Shown: piece by piece, positions 1 through 9,369 of the stretch
How the letters are laid out: every line of letters begins with the position of its first letter
Position numbering within the stretch: the stretch's first letter is position 1
Notes under the pieces: model-generated
Seen by the model: only the letters and a program-made list of their open reading frames with translations
Told to the model about the DNA's origin: nothing
Databases searched by the model: none
NCBI RefSeq assembly: GCF_000276805.1
Contig: NZ_AKXQ01000004.1
Coordinates: 186,001 to 250,000 of the forward strand
DNA from: Moritella dasanensis ArB 0140
GTDB lineage: Bacteria > Pseudomonadota > Gammaproteobacteria > Enterobacterales > Moritellaceae
Length of the DNA stretch: 64,000 bases
Direction: 5' to 3'
Position numbers and translations under genes: made by a program

Positions 1-65
1 GAATTAACCAGTTAGGAGTAAGAAAACTTGGCAGCAGCGTCAACTATTACCAAGTTGTTCATTTC

Positions 66-89
66 GTCAGTCAGTCAGTCATTCATTCA
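66..89. repeat. tetranucleotide tandem repeat
   Basis: Four GTCA units followed by two TTCA units lie in the short spacer just beyond the arsJ stop codon. A related CAGTCATTCA stretch follows within 20 bases. It has no coding role. It is one of several short tandem duplications in the window. Confidence 0.8.
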
Positions 90-106
90 ATCCAGCAGTC
101 ATTCAA

Positions 107-1327
107 TTAATGTGGCGATACGTCTTTTAGCTTCAATGCAATTAAAGCTGAAATAGCGATAAATAGCGCCGAGATCCATAAGCACATTTCTAAACCATAA
201 ACTTGAAATATCCAGCCAGATAATACCGTACCAATTAATCGGCCCATCGCGTTAGCCATATAGTAAAAACCAACATCCATCGACACGCCATCACTGTCAG
301 CTAAATTGACAATCAAATAGCTGTGTAACGAAGAATTAATGGCAAACAAAGCACCGAAAATCAGTAAACCAACGATAATCGAAAACTGCACATAGAATTG
401 ATAATGCAGTGCGATGGCAATCAATACAGGAATAACAGCGAGGTAACTGGCCCAAGATGCTGCTGAACGTGGCGAGGGGTTTTTACCTGTAAAACGAGGC
501 GCGATTGATTGCACCATGCCATAGCCGATAACCCAGCTTGCCATAAAGCCGCCAACCCACCAATGGTCCCAATTAAAGGTCGTCGCTAAGAATACCGGCA
601 GGGCAACGACAAACCAGACATCACGGGCACCGAATAAAAATAACCGCGCTGCAGAGAGCAAGTTTATCGAACTACTTTTAGAAAATATCTCGGTAAACTT
701 AGGTTTGTTTTTAGCTTTGCCGAGCTCGGTCTTTAAACTGAACAGGCTCCAGAGCCAAACGAATAATAAGATGACAGCCATCAGCAGAATAGCGTCTTTA
801 AAACCAAAGGTCGTGAGTAGTACACCGCCTAAGAAAAAGCCGACACCTTTTAAAGCATTTTTAGAACCCGTTAAGACCGCAACCCAGTGGTAGAGTTTAT
901 TGTCATTAGCTGTGTCATTACCTTTTGGTACCAGCAGCTTAATGGCACTTTTGGCGCTCATTTTATTCAAGTCTTTGGCAATACCGGACAAGGCTTGGGC
1001 TATCATCACATAAACGACAGTCAACATGTCAGCGGGTACGGTTAACATCATCAAGGCAATAATTTGCATCGCCAAGCCAATGTTCATGGTTTTATTTAGC
1101 CCTAAACGAGCGCCTAACCAGCCACCGATCAAATTAGTGATGACACCGAACACTTCGTAAAACACAAACAACATCGCGATATTAATCGGGCTATAACCCA
1201 GCTGGTGGAAATACAGCACCACCAACATGCGTAACGCGCCATCCGTTAAAGTGAACGCCCAATAGTTACCGGTAATGATGAGATACTGTTTTATTTGTGG
1301 CGAAATACCCGCTAACGCTTTTATCAT
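107..1327 (-). CDS. arsJ: ArsJ, organoarsenical efflux MFS transporter
   Basis: A 406-residue integral membrane protein with about 12 hydrophobic segments and the MFS fold. Known ArsJ proteins export 1-arseno-3-phosphoglycerate, the unstable product made when glyceraldehyde-3-phosphate dehydrogenase uses arsenate instead of phosphate. The assignment rests mainly on context. The start codon overlaps the stop of a GAPDH gene in an ATGA arrangement, and an Acr3 efflux pump and an ArsR repressor lie upstream in the same direction. That gene set is the defining partner set of ArsJ. The length is normal and no lesion is visible. Without the neighbours it could only be called an MFS permease. Confidence 0.92.
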   Translation of the reverse strand: MIKALAGISPQIKQYLIITGNYWAFTLTDGALRMLVVLYFHQLGYSPINIAMLFVFYEVFGVITNLIGGWLGARLGLNKTMNIGLAMQIIALMMLTVPADMLTVVYVMIAQALSGIAKDLNKMSAKSAIKLLVPKGNDTANDNKLYHWVAVLTGSKNALKGVGFFLGGVLLTTFGFKDAILLMAVILLFVWLWSLFSLKTELGKAKNKPKFTEIFSKSSSINLLSAARLFLFGARDVWFVVALPVFLATTFNWDHWWVGGFMASWVIGYGMVQSIAPRFTGKNPSPRSAASWASYLAVIPVLIAIALHYQFYVQFSIIVGLLIFGALFAINSSLHSYLIVNLADSDGVSMDVGFYYMANAMGRLIGTVLSGWIFQVYGLEMCLWISALFIAISALIALKLKDVSPH

Positions 1328-2331
1328 TTGTCTGAGCGACCTACCATGCGAGCCAATTCAGCGGCGCGATTTGCATAACCCCACTCATTGTCGTACCAAG
1401 CATATATTTTCACTTGGGTACCATTAACGACCATAGTGGATAAGGCATCAATGATGCTTGAACGAGGGTCAGTTTTGTAATCTACAGAGACTAACGGGCG
1501 TTCTTCATAACCCAAAATGTCTTTCAGTTCTTGTTCAGCAGCTTGCTTGAAGTAACCATTCACTTCTTCTGCGGTGGTTTCACGCGCCACTTCAAAAACA
1601 CAATCGGTTAACGATGCATTCGCCAGAGGTACGCGAATAGCATGGCCGTTTAACTTACCGGTTAATTCAGGGAAGATATTGGTAATTGCCGTTGCAGAAC
1701 CTGTGGTGGTTGGAATTAAAGACGTACCGCAAGCGCGGGCACGACGTAAATCAGCATGGGGCGCATCAAGAATTGTTTGGGTATTGGTGATGTTGTGGAT
1801 TGTCGTCATTGAACCGTGTTTAATGCCGATTTTTTCGTTTAATACTTTAACCACAGGGGCAAGGCAGTTGGTAGTACAAGACGCTGCTGTCACAATCGGG
1901 TGTAGGGCTTTGTTGTACAGGTTATCATTCACCCCCATGACCACGTTCAATACACCTTCTTCTTTGACTGGCGCTGTAACGACAACACGTTTAACGCCTT
2001 GGTCTAAATAAGCTTGTAGCAGTGCGGTTGTTTTTATTTTACCAGACGCTTCAAGTACCACATCACAGCCTGACCAATCGGTATCTGCCACGGCGGTATT
2101 GCGAGTGCAAGGGATAAACTGATCGGCGATAATCATTTGATCACCAAGGTAATCAGCTTGGTGCTGCCAGCGGCCATGAATTGAATCAAAATTAAGTAAA
2201 TGCGCTAACGTTTCAGCATTACCGGCTGGATCATTAATTTGCACAATTTCAACATCATCCCAATTAAACGCAGCGCGCATTGCCAGACGACCCATGCGGC
2301 CAAAGCCATTAATACCGATTTTAATAGTCAT
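1324..2331 (-). CDS. gap: ArsJ-associated glyceraldehyde-3-phosphate dehydrogenase
   Basis: GAPDH of about 335 residues. The N-terminal NAD-binding motif [10 protein letters not shown] and the catalytic SCTTNC cysteine motif near residue 150 are intact. A TTG at 2343 extends the frame, but the ATG at 2331 has a GGAG site 6 nt upstream and gives the usual GAPDH N-terminus ([11 protein letters not shown]), so I place the start there. In ars operons this enzyme converts glyceraldehyde-3-phosphate and arsenate into 1-arseno-3-phosphoglycerate for export by ArsJ. The gene is translationally coupled to arsJ by a 4-nt overlap. It lies 76 nt past the acr3 stop. It is probably a dedicated paralogue rather than the glycolytic enzyme, but the sequence alone does not prove this. 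Confidence 0.93.
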   Translation of the reverse strand: MTIKIGINGFGRMGRLAMRAAFNWDDVEIVQINDPAGNAETLAHLLNFDSIHGRWQHQADYLGDQMIIADQFIPCTRNTAVADTDWSGCDVVLEASGKIKTTALLQAYLDQGVKRVVVTAPVKEEGVLNVVMGVNDNLYNKALHPIVTAASCTTNCLAPVVKVLNEKIGIKHGSMTTIHNITNTQTILDAPHADLRRARACGTSLIPTTTGSATAITNIFPELTGKLNGHAIRVPLANASLTDCVFEVARETTAEEVNGYFKQAAEQELKDILGYEERPLVSVDYKTDPRSSIIDALSTMVVNGTQVKIYAWYDNEWGYANRAAELARMVGRSDK

Positions 2332-2419
2332 TTTATTCTCCAAAATACTGATAATTCTGATTTATATTAAATTTATGCATTTAATATTTTAATCTAAGCG
2401 CTTAACCTAAGTGTAGCAA

Positions 2420-3514
2420 TTAAGGTTTTGAATTGTCTAACGAATTGTCTAATGAATCGCTTGGTAACCCGCCTGAAGAATCGTCAGATGAATCGCTGAA
2501 TGAGCCATGGCTACGGTTAATAATCGCCACGAGCGATAACATAATCGGTACTTCAACAAGCACTCCCACCACAGTCGCAAGAGCCGCACCAGAATGCAGG
2601 CCAAATAACGAAATAGCCACCGCGACAGCAAGCTCAAAGAAGTTTGACGTACCAATCAAGCACGCAGGACCGGCAATGTTATGCGGTAGTTTTAGCTTTT
2701 TAGCAGCAAAAAACGTAATCGCAAAGATCATGTAGGTTTGTAACGCCAACGGAATAGCGATAAGCACGATAGTCGTCGGGTCGTTAATTAAGGTGTTTGC
2801 CTGAAAGCCAAATAATAACACCACGGTCGCGAGCAAGCCTAAGATAGACCAAGGTTTTAGCTTCGCAAGTACATGTTGAATGGCTTCTTTGTCATTGGCT
2901 TTGTTTAACTTTCTACGCGTAAGAATACCGGCAATCAAGGGCAATACTACATAGAGTACAACTGAGTACAGTAAAGTTTCCCAAGGTACATTGATATCAC
3001 TGACTTCGAGTAAGAATGCTGCAATCGGCGCGAACGCAAAGACCATGATGATATCGTTCACTGATACTTGTACTAAAGTATAGTTAGCATCACCTTTGGT
3101 TAGTTGTGACCATACAAATACCATGGCCGTACAAGGTGCAACACCAAGTAAGATCATACCGGCGATATATTCTTGGGCAGAACTGGGATCAACCATATCG
3201 ACGAAGAATACTTTGAAGAATAACCAGGCAAAAGCAGCCATAGTAAAAGGTTTAATGATCCAGTTAATGAATACCGTGAGGAATAAACCTTTGGGATTTT
3301 TGCCGACATCTTTAATGGCCGAGAAATCGATTTGCACCATCATTGGATAAATCATGATCCAGATAAAGACAGCGACAACCAAGTTAACGTGTGCAATTTC
3401 TAAACCTGCGATAAGCTGAAATACGTCGGGCTGCCAAACCCCTAAAATAACGCCTGCGGCGATAGCAAGTGCTACCCATACCGATAAATACCGTTCAAAT
3501 ATACCCATGATCAT
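2420..3514 (-). CDS. acr3: Acr3-type arsenite efflux permease
   Basis: A 364-residue permease of the BASS/Acr3 family with about ten membrane segments. It expels arsenite, As(III), from the cytoplasm. Family hallmarks are present: the TM4 cysteine in [13 protein letters not shown] and the TM9 glutamate in [11 protein letters not shown]. The first ATG directly abuts the arsR stop; a second in-frame ATG two codons later (3508) is equally possible. The last 30 or so residues form a Ser/Asp/Asn-rich tail ([18 protein letters not shown]) that is unusual for Acr3 and looks like slippage-expanded sequence. Confidence 0.95.
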   Translation of the reverse strand: MIMGIFERYLSVWVALAIAAGVILGVWQPDVFQLIAGLEIAHVNLVVAVFIWIMIYPMMVQIDFSAIKDVGKNPKGLFLTVFINWIIKPFTMAAFAWLFFKVFFVDMVDPSSAQEYIAGMILLGVAPCTAMVFVWSQLTKGDANYTLVQVSVNDIIMVFAFAPIAAFLLEVSDINVPWETLLYSVVLYVVLPLIAGILTRRKLNKANDKEAIQHVLAKLKPWSILGLLATVVLLFGFQANTLINDPTTIVLIAIPLALQTYMIFAITFFAAKKLKLPHNIAGPACLIGTSNFFELAVAVAISLFGLHSGAALATVVGVLVEVPIMLSLVAIINRSHGSFSDSSDDSSGGLPSDSLDNSLDNSKP

Positions 3515-3862
3515 TTACTCGCAGTGTAGTTGTATGCGTTCAGGGCGGTTGCCCATGTCGTTTAAGCGCTGTATATCTGCGCCAATTAAGCTATTATTTT
3601 GTTTAGCACTGAGTGCGATAATGGATTTGATCCACGGTGCTAACTCTGGATTGATGGCATAAAAAACCCACTGTTTGTATTTTCTAATAACCAGTAATTC
3701 TGCTTTACGCAGCTGGGCTAAATTGCGTGAGATACTTGGCTGGCTTGCAGTCAGCGCAGAGATTAATTCACATACACACAGCTCTTTTTCTTGATCAATG
3801 AGCATGATGATCCTGAGTCGAGAGTCGTCAGATAAGGTTTTGAAAAGTTGTACTGGTTGCAT
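3515..3862 (-). CDS. arsR: ArsR-family arsenic-responsive repressor
   Basis: A 115-residue winged-helix repressor and first gene of the operon. The ELCVC motif (Cys29 and Cys31) is the As(III)/Sb(III)-binding signature of classical ArsR. The following helix SQPSISRNLAQLR is the recognition helix. Binding of arsenite should release it from its operator and derepress arsR-acr3-gap-arsJ. Its stop codon touches the acr3 start. The upstream DNA contains AT-rich repeated elements that are plausible operators. Confidence 0.95.
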   Translation of the reverse strand: MQPVQLFKTLSDDSRLRIIMLIDQEKELCVCELISALTASQPSISRNLAQLRKAELLVIRKYKQWVFYAINPELAPWIKSIIALSAKQNNSLIGADIQRLNDMGNRPERIQLHCE

Positions 3863-4239
3863 ATACCCTCAGTTATATATCTGTTTTTTGTTATATGTAG
3901 TATATGCGTAAAATGTTATATGCGTCAAATGTTATATGTGAAAAATGTTATGTTCACTCGTTGTGGTATTTGGACTTTGTTATTTTATCTGTTTACTGTG
4001 TATTTAAAGTAACGCTGGTGACTTCTGCTTTAATCAACAAGCGGAATATAAATATTGGTTATACATAATATAAATTTAATACCTAAGTAGTATAAAGGGA
4101 TTGTTCTAATCCATAAACTATCTTAAAATTAGTAAATTACATCACGTCTCAATGCTTAAAAAATTTTATCGCTAATCATGCTCAGGGTTCTCATGTCGAG
4201 GGTATCAGCACTTAGTTCACCTTAAATAGGCCATCGTAA
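3863..4239. other. intergenic region upstream of arsR and the Kef-type gene
   Basis: A 377-bp divergent control region. The arsR-proximal half is rich in TATATA-type elements and holds the 16-bp tandem repeat annotated separately. The half nearer the antiporter gene is AT-rich with no ORF, RNA or clear operator that I can identify. Confidence 0.7.
3907..3952. repeat. 16-bp tandem repeat upstream of arsR
   Basis: Two near-identical 16-bp units, CGTAAAATGTTATATG and CGTCAAATGTTATATG, are followed by a partial third, TGAAAAATGTTATG. They lie 45 to 90 bp upstream of the arsR start. They may carry repressor or promoter elements, or may be simple slippage. The nearby GTTATATG at about 3890 shares their core. 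Confidence 0.8.
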
Positions 4240-5850
4240 ATGGACAGTACTCTTTTACTCTTTATCGCCACTGCATTCAGTTTTGGTATGATCGTTAATC
4301 TTACAGGGTTGCCACCTATGGTTGGTTTCCTATTAGCGGGTTTTGCGCTTAATTTTTACGGTTTTGAAGCGACTGCGGGTTTGCAAACATTTGCCGATTT
4401 GGGTGTCACCTTACTGCTGTTCTCGATTGGCTTAAAGCTAGACATACGCACCTTGTTTAAAGCTGAAGTATGGGGCGGGGCAAGTGTGCATATCTTTGCC
4501 AGCATTGCTTTTTATGCCGTGGTGCTATTTGTTTTAAAGCAAATTGGTTTGACCTTCTTTACTAACCTCGATACCTTCTCGCTGGTATTGGTTGCCTTTG
4601 CATTGAGTTTTTCGAGTACGGTATTTGCGGTGAAAATTCTGGAAGAAAAGAGTGAAACCAACTCGTTATATGGCCGTATCGCGATTGGTATCCTGATCAT
4701 GCAAGATATCTTTGCTGTGGTCTTTTTAACAGTATCAGTCGGTAAGATCCCATCGTTGTTTGCGGTTATATTATTAGCCTTACCGTTAATTCGACCGCTG
4801 TTGTTTAAACTGTTAGACCGAGTGGGTCAAGGTGAGTTACTGGTGTTATACGGTATCTTCCTTGCGCTTGTACTGGGCGCTGGATTGTTTGAATCGGTAG
4901 GCATGAAAGCTGATCTCGGTGCCTTGATTGCGGGTATGTTGTTAGCGGGACATGCCAGTGCCAAACAGATGGCCAAAGCCTTGTTTAATATGAAAGAGAT
5001 GTTACTTGTCTGTTTCTTCCTCAGTATTGGTTTGGGTGGACTGCCGACCGTTGATCACTTGTTCGTCGCGATGATTTTAGCGGTGGTATTGTTTGGTAAA
5101 ATAGCGCTGTACTTTGTGACGTTAGCGCAATTCAAATTACGTGCGCGTACGTCATTGTTTGCTGCTTTTTCACTGGCTAACTACAGCGAATTTGGTTTGA
5201 TTGTCGCCGCGCTTGCCACGTATAAAGGCTGGTTATCACAGGATTGGTTGATTATTACCGCACTGGCAGTATCACTGAGCTTTGTGATTGCTTCGTTACT
5301 GAATAAGTACGCAGACGATATCTATAATCGCTTTACCCATCAGTTAGCGCGTTTTCAGGCCACGGAACTACACATTGACGATCGTCCTGTGTCACTGGGT
5401 GATGCAGAGATCTTAGTCATGGGTATGGGGCGTATTGGCGCTGGTGCGTATGATGAATTGAAAGCGCAATACGGTGATAAAGTATTGGGGCTTGATTACA
5501 ACAACCAGAAAACCTTAGATCATTGTGAATTGGGTCGCCGCGTTATGACGGGCGATGCACTTGATACCGATTTTTGGAATAAGTTGGAAATGACCGATAA
5601 CATTAAATTGGTGCTATTAGCGATGCCTGATCACCACGGTAACCATTATGCGGCAGAGCAATTACATAAGATGGAACGCTGTAGTTTCCAAGTAGCGGCA
5701 CTCGCACACTTTAAAGGTGATGAAGACGAATTGAAAGCGCTTGGTGTTAATCCTGTTTATAACATGTACGAAGAAGCGGGTGCTGGTTTCGCTCATCATG
5801 TTTGGACTGAGTTAAACATTTCTACGGCGCACGTTGTCGATAAGTCATAA
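4240..5850 (+). CDS. Kef-type monovalent cation:proton antiporter (CPA2) with TrkA-N domain
   Basis: A 536-residue protein. Residues 1 to about 375 are a CPA2 antiporter domain with 12 or so membrane helices. Residues from about 385 form a cytosolic Rossmann RCK/TrkA-N domain that begins ILVMGMGRIGAGAYDEL. This architecture is shared with KefB/KefC and YbaL, which exchange K+ or Na+ for H+ under nucleotide control. I cannot tell which subgroup it belongs to. It stands alone, divergent from the ars operon, and is followed by a hairpin terminator at 5861-5926. Confidence 0.88.
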   Translation: MDSTLLLFIATAFSFGMIVNLTGLPPMVGFLLAGFALNFYGFEATAGLQTFADLGVTLLLFSIGLKLDIRTLFKAEVWGGASVHIFASIAFYAVVLFVLKQIGLTFFTNLDTFSLVLVAFALSFSSTVFAVKILEEKSETNSLYGRIAIGILIMQDIFAVVFLTVSVGKIPSLFAVILLALPLIRPLLFKLLDRVGQGELLVLYGIFLALVLGAGLFESVGMKADLGALIAGMLLAGHASAKQMAKALFNMKEMLLVCFFLSIGLGGLPTVDHLFVAMILAVVLFGKIALYFVTLAQFKLRARTSLFAAFSLANYSEFGLIVAALATYKGWLSQDWLIITALAVSLSFVIASLLNKYADDIYNRFTHQLARFQATELHIDDRPVSLGDAEILVMGMGRIGAGAYDELKAQYGDKVLGLDYNNQKTLDHCELGRRVMTGDALDTDFWNKLEMTDNIKLVLLAMPDHHGNHYAAEQLHKMERCSFQVAALAHFKGDEDELKALGVNPVYNMYEEAGAGFAHHVWTELNISTAHVVDKS

Positions 5851-5860
5851 TGTAAATCGA

Positions 5861-5926
5861 CGAAGATAACGAGCATGACTGCTGGATTCAAGTAATTTGT
5901 TGCTCATTATCTTCGCTGTAGTTTTT
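5861..5926 (+). terminator. terminator-like hairpin after the Kef-type gene
   Basis: CGAAGATAACGAGCA at 5861-5875 pairs with TGCTCATTATCTTCG at 5901-5915, with one mismatch. A T-run follows at 5922-5926. The loop is long (25 nt). Confidence 0.6.
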
Positions 5927-5986
5927 AGCTGCGTCATGTCGCTCGTTTGACGTTACGCCTGTCTTTTGTCTAAGCCTCTTACGTCA

Positions 5987-6829
5987 CTAGGCATCGCCAA
6001 CATCAACACGTTTTTGATTTGCGCCAAGCATGTTGTAGATATCATATCGCCAAAAGCCAATCCATTCGTGCAAGGCAAAATCAGTCAGCGCAAAGTTATA
6101 ACCCAATGGCAGCCATGACACCGTTGTCGACATATAATCGGCTCTGATTGGTGTTGCGCGCACACCAAAGTGTTCAAAGTACAGTTGGCTACGTTTGATG
6201 TGTAATCCAGATGAAACTAAGACGCTATTGTCGTAATCACCCTTACGCAGTATTTCACTGGTAAATTGGGCATTCTGCCAAGTGTTAAGGCTGTTAGCTT
6301 CGGTAATAATATCATCGGTGTTAATGCCAATTTGCACTAAACGTTGTTTATATACGGCTGCTTCTGTCGTACCCAATTTATGCGTATCACCACCACTGAC
6401 GATGATCTTACATTGTTGCTCTGTACTGTTTTTATCTGTACTGTTTTTCTCGGTATTATTTTTCTCTGTATTATTGCATTCATTGTAAAGTCTTGCTGCT
6501 TCGTAAATCCGTCCAAAAGCATGGAAGGGCGGTTCGATATTATCAACCTTTTTGACAGTCCCAGCATCAACACTATCAACATCATTACCGACCTTTTCTA
6601 AGCCTGCACCAAGTACGATAATGGCGTTATTATCCTGCCATTGTATTGTTGGCTTTTGCGCATAGTCTTGCTGTAATTTATCCAGTAAATATTTCGGAAT
6701 AACGCCTGTACTAATAAGCAGCGTAAGTAAAACAGTGCTGAATAAGACGATTGATTTGATGCGATGAAAGTTAAACAAGCGGAGTAATAAGTAGATAATA
6801 ATAAGTAAAGAGATAAGCAGCAAGCTCAT
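5987..6829 (-). CDS. YdcF/SanA family (DUF218) membrane-anchored protein
   Basis: A 280-residue protein. Two N-terminal hydrophobic helices (about residues 1-18 and 27-45) are followed by a DUF218 domain with the AIIVLGAG strand-loop near residues 69-76 and IIVSGGDTH near 142-150. Family members include SanA, ElyC and YdcF, linked to envelope integrity, but their chemistry is poorly known. Residues 119-138 are a pentapeptide tandem repeat (NNTEK, NNTEK, NSTDK, NSTEQ) inserted between the first two conserved strands. The frame stays open, so the product should still be full length. It has no obvious operon partner. Confidence 0.8.
   Translation of the reverse strand: MSLLLISLLIIIYLLLRLFNFHRIKSIVLFSTVLLTLLISTGVIPKYLLDKLQQDYAQKPTIQWQDNNAIIVLGAGLEKVGNDVDSVDAGTVKKVDNIEPPFHAFGRIYEAARLYNECNNTEKNNTEKNSTDKNSTEQQCKIIVSGGDTHKLGTTEAAVYKQRLVQIGINTDDIITEANSLNTWQNAQFTSEILRKGDYDNSVLVSSGLHIKRSQLYFEHFGVRATPIRADYMSTTVSWLPLGYNFALTDFALHEWIGFWRYDIYNMLGANQKRVDVGDA
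6416..6475. repeat. in-frame 15-bp tandem repeat inside the YdcF-family gene
   Basis: Four 15-bp units encode the Asn/Thr/Glu/Lys pentapeptides at residues 119-138. Because the unit is a multiple of three, changes in copy number would alter protein length without a frameshift. Confidence 0.8.
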
Positions 6830-7001
6830 GGATTGTCCTTGTTGATGTGCGAATAACAGAGTATTTCACCGGAGTATAAAGCAATAAAATAATATATCAT
6901 TGTTTAAGCCGCTGGTCGGATGCTATAAACAACTGAAATTTAATATTAATATACGCTCGTTGCTTTATACTGCTGAGCACAAGCTTACCGAGAGATAAAT
7001 T

Positions 7002-7892
7002 ATGGACGATTCAACACGACTGGGATATTTAGCTGCATTTGGCGCAGTACTGATCTGGTCGGGATTTATATTAGTGTCACGCATGGGCGGGATCAGCCCT
7101 TTGTTGTCTTATGATGTTATTGCTATTCGTTATGCCACGTGTGCGGCTTTAGTGTTACCTTTTTGGTTGTTTAAATTTCGGTTCAAATTATGGCAACCGA
7201 AGTTTATTATCTGCAGCTTATTTGGCGGCTTAGGTTATGCGTTATTTGCCTTTCAAGGATTTGAAACGACCCCCGGTTCACAGTCTGCAGTCTTGCTACC
7301 TGGTTTGATCCCAGTGATGATTATTGTCTTGTCTGTGGTGATAAATAAACAAGGTCACCCGTGGACTAAATGGCTGGGCGTTGGCATCATCACATTGGGT
7401 ATTGTCGTGCTGTTTTTACAAGAATTCCTCGCCCAAGGGACGTTATCGATTGGCCATTTAAGCCTGACTGGCGCCGCGTTTTGTTGGGGTATATTTTCAG
7501 TGTTATTAAGCCGCTGGCAGGTCACGCCGTGGCAAGCGACTGCGAGCTTAGCCATCATCACCTGCACCATTTACATGCCTATCTACTTACTGTTCCTACC
7601 GAGTAACATTAGCTTGGAATTGATTAATGCTGGATTGTGGCGCGATATGTTACTGCAAAGCTTCTACCAAGGATTCATGGCGACAATAGTACAAATGCTG
7701 TTGTACGTGCGCGCCGTACAGGTTATTGGTGCCGCGAACATGGGTACTATGATGGCAATGGTGCCCGTTATTGCCGGTATCAGCGCGCTATTTGTGTTTG
7801 ATGAACCTGTTAAGCTGAGTCTTATCATTGCCATGATAGCGGTGAGTATTGGCGTTTGGTTTGCGAATACGCAGTATTTTAATCGTGGGTAG
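7002..7892 (+). CDS. DMT-superfamily EamA-type permease
   Basis: A 296-residue membrane protein with about ten hydrophobic segments arranged as two EamA repeats. The N-terminus (LAAFGAVLIWSGFILVSRM) is typical of the family. Members export amino acids or other metabolites, and the substrate cannot be read from the sequence. It is monocistronic, with a 172-bp AT-rich upstream region. Confidence 0.85.
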   Translation: MDDSTRLGYLAAFGAVLIWSGFILVSRMGGISPLLSYDVIAIRYATCAALVLPFWLFKFRFKLWQPKFIICSLFGGLGYALFAFQGFETTPGSQSAVLLPGLIPVMIIVLSVVINKQGHPWTKWLGVGIITLGIVVLFLQEFLAQGTLSIGHLSLTGAAFCWGIFSVLLSRWQVTPWQATASLAIITCTIYMPIYLLFLPSNISLELINAGLWRDMLLQSFYQGFMATIVQMLLYVRAVQVIGAANMGTMMAMVPVIAGISALFVFDEPVKLSLIIAMIAVSIGVWFANTQYFNRG

Positions 7893-7977
7893 GGGATAGA
7901 CTGAATTTTAATATAGCTAACATGTTAAACTGAGTCGGCTATTTAATAACATGAACAAATCAATGACAAGGAATAAA

Positions 7978-8151
7978 ATGGAAATTAGCATCGACGATAT
8001 TATGAATATGGAAATAGAAACACCACCTCCGCTAGCTGTTCAAGAAAATATCGTTGAAGACATCACACGATTAATGTCTGAAGGTAAAAGTCAGGCCGAA
8101 GCGCTTCATTTAGTATTTGGATATTCTAAGATGGGCAATAAAGTTAGCTAA
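7978..8151 (+). CDS. small protein of unknown function
   Basis: 57 residues from the ATG at 7978, which has AAGGA 5 nt upstream. An earlier ATG at 7951 would add nine residues but has no ribosome-binding site. The product is acidic, begins MEISIDDIMNMEIETPPP, and ends in a helical stretch (ITRLMSEGKSQAEALHLVFGY). No family is recognised. The good ribosome-binding site and a composition like that of neighbouring genes support a real gene. Confidence 0.6.
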   Translation: MEISIDDIMNMEIETPPPLAVQENIVEDITRLMSEGKSQAEALHLVFGYSKMGNKVS

Positions 8152-8261
8152 GTCTTAGATTTACAAAAGAGCTAAAGAAAAGCACCAAAAGTTATACAAT
8201 ACTCGAGTTGCAAGATCGCAGCATGGATACTCATTCACAGAAAACTTCAAAGTAGTCACAT

Positions 8262-8768
8262 ATGTCTAAAGATTTTGATTTCACCACAGAATACACCCTC
8301 GACAAGCCCTTTTTTGCTGAGTGTTATGGTCAAACTAACAGTCCTGCTAAATTTCCAAAAGCCTATTTAAAAGGAATGATTTTTCTTATTTTTGGTGTGG
8401 TTTTAGTGAAGTTTGAGCTATTACCCAGCAGTTACGTTGGTTGGTTCTTTATTACTTTGAGTATCATTGAGGCGTTCAGTATTTATTTTAAGAGAAGCTG
8501 GTGGTTATGCCGACAAAAGTTCAGTTTGAACTCAGGCAGCAAAGTGGTATTTCAGGGTGACGCTAACGGTGTGAGTTATAAAAACGGTAAAAACACCCGC
8601 AATATCACATGGACTGAAATCGACCAACTTCAACAAACCGATTTAGGGTTTATCCTTCATATGGGAAAACAGCGCCAATACGTCAGTAAATCTTGCTTAA
8701 GTGATTGCGTTCATGGTAGAGCAGCACGCAGTATCAAAAATGAACTAACATCAATGCGTGCCAAATAG
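8262..8768 (+). CDS. YcxB-like membrane protein
   Basis: 168 residues. Two adjacent hydrophobic segments (about residues 36-52 and 55-72) are followed by a soluble C-terminal domain with FQGDANGVSYKNGKNTRNITWTEI. That layout resembles YcxB-like proteins, whose role is unknown. It is not obviously co-transcribed with its neighbours. The family assignment is by pattern only. Confidence 0.6.
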   Translation: MSKDFDFTTEYTLDKPFFAECYGQTNSPAKFPKAYLKGMIFLIFGVVLVKFELLPSSYVGWFFITLSIIEAFSIYFKRSWWLCRQKFSLNSGSKVVFQGDANGVSYKNGKNTRNITWTEIDQLQQTDLGFILHMGKQRQYVSKSCLSDCVHGRAARSIKNELTSMRAK

Positions 8769-8830
8769 AGGTAATACAGCGAATACGGTCAAGCCTTGCA
8801 ATTAGCCGATTTCAAATGACTGAATAATTT

Positions 8831-9169
8831 TCAGTCCATTCGGGTAATAAAGGTTTGCTCGTCATCCACAAAAGCCACAAAGCAGCCGTGATAGATAAAT
8901 ACCCGACCACGCCCTTCCACTAGGCAGGCAAGCTGTGGGTTCAAATCTTCTTCGTTATCCTGGCTTTGAAAAGTGCCGGTATCGGTAATTACGCCCCTGA
9001 GTGTAGGCAAATATCCATAAGTGCGCTTGGCTTGATCAATCAGGTTCAATTCGCTGGCGGTAGAGAAGCAAAAGGTGATCGCAGCAGCTTCTTCGATAAA
9101 CATAGTTTTCAGTTCTTCAAAAGCTGTAATCACCAGCCAGTCGATGCCGTTAACATGATGGATTAACAT
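8831..9169 (-). CDS. hypothetical protein, 112 residues
   Basis: A soluble, acidic protein starting MLIHHVNGIDWLVITAFEEL, with no signal peptide or membrane segment. I do not recognise the family. It faces the YcxB-like gene tail-to-tail. Codon use is ordinary, but no ribosome-binding site is convincing. Confidence 0.5.
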   Translation of the reverse strand: MLIHHVNGIDWLVITAFEELKTMFIEEAAAITFCFSTASELNLIDQAKRTYGYLPTLRGVITDTGTFQSQDNEEDLNPQLACLVEGRGRVFIYHGCFVAFVDDEQTFITRMD

Positions 9170-9369
9170 AGAGTTTCTCGGTTATTTTGGTGCGGAGATT
9201 TTATCACTATTAGGGGATAATGTAGTAGAGATTTAGTTGCTAAAGCTATATCCGGACATTCATTAGGTCAACTTGACACATGTCAGTATAAACAGCTGAC
9301 AGGATCACTGACGTTAACAACCAAAATAAATCATCTATATCGAATTTTACCCTGACTAGGAGAAGTGCC

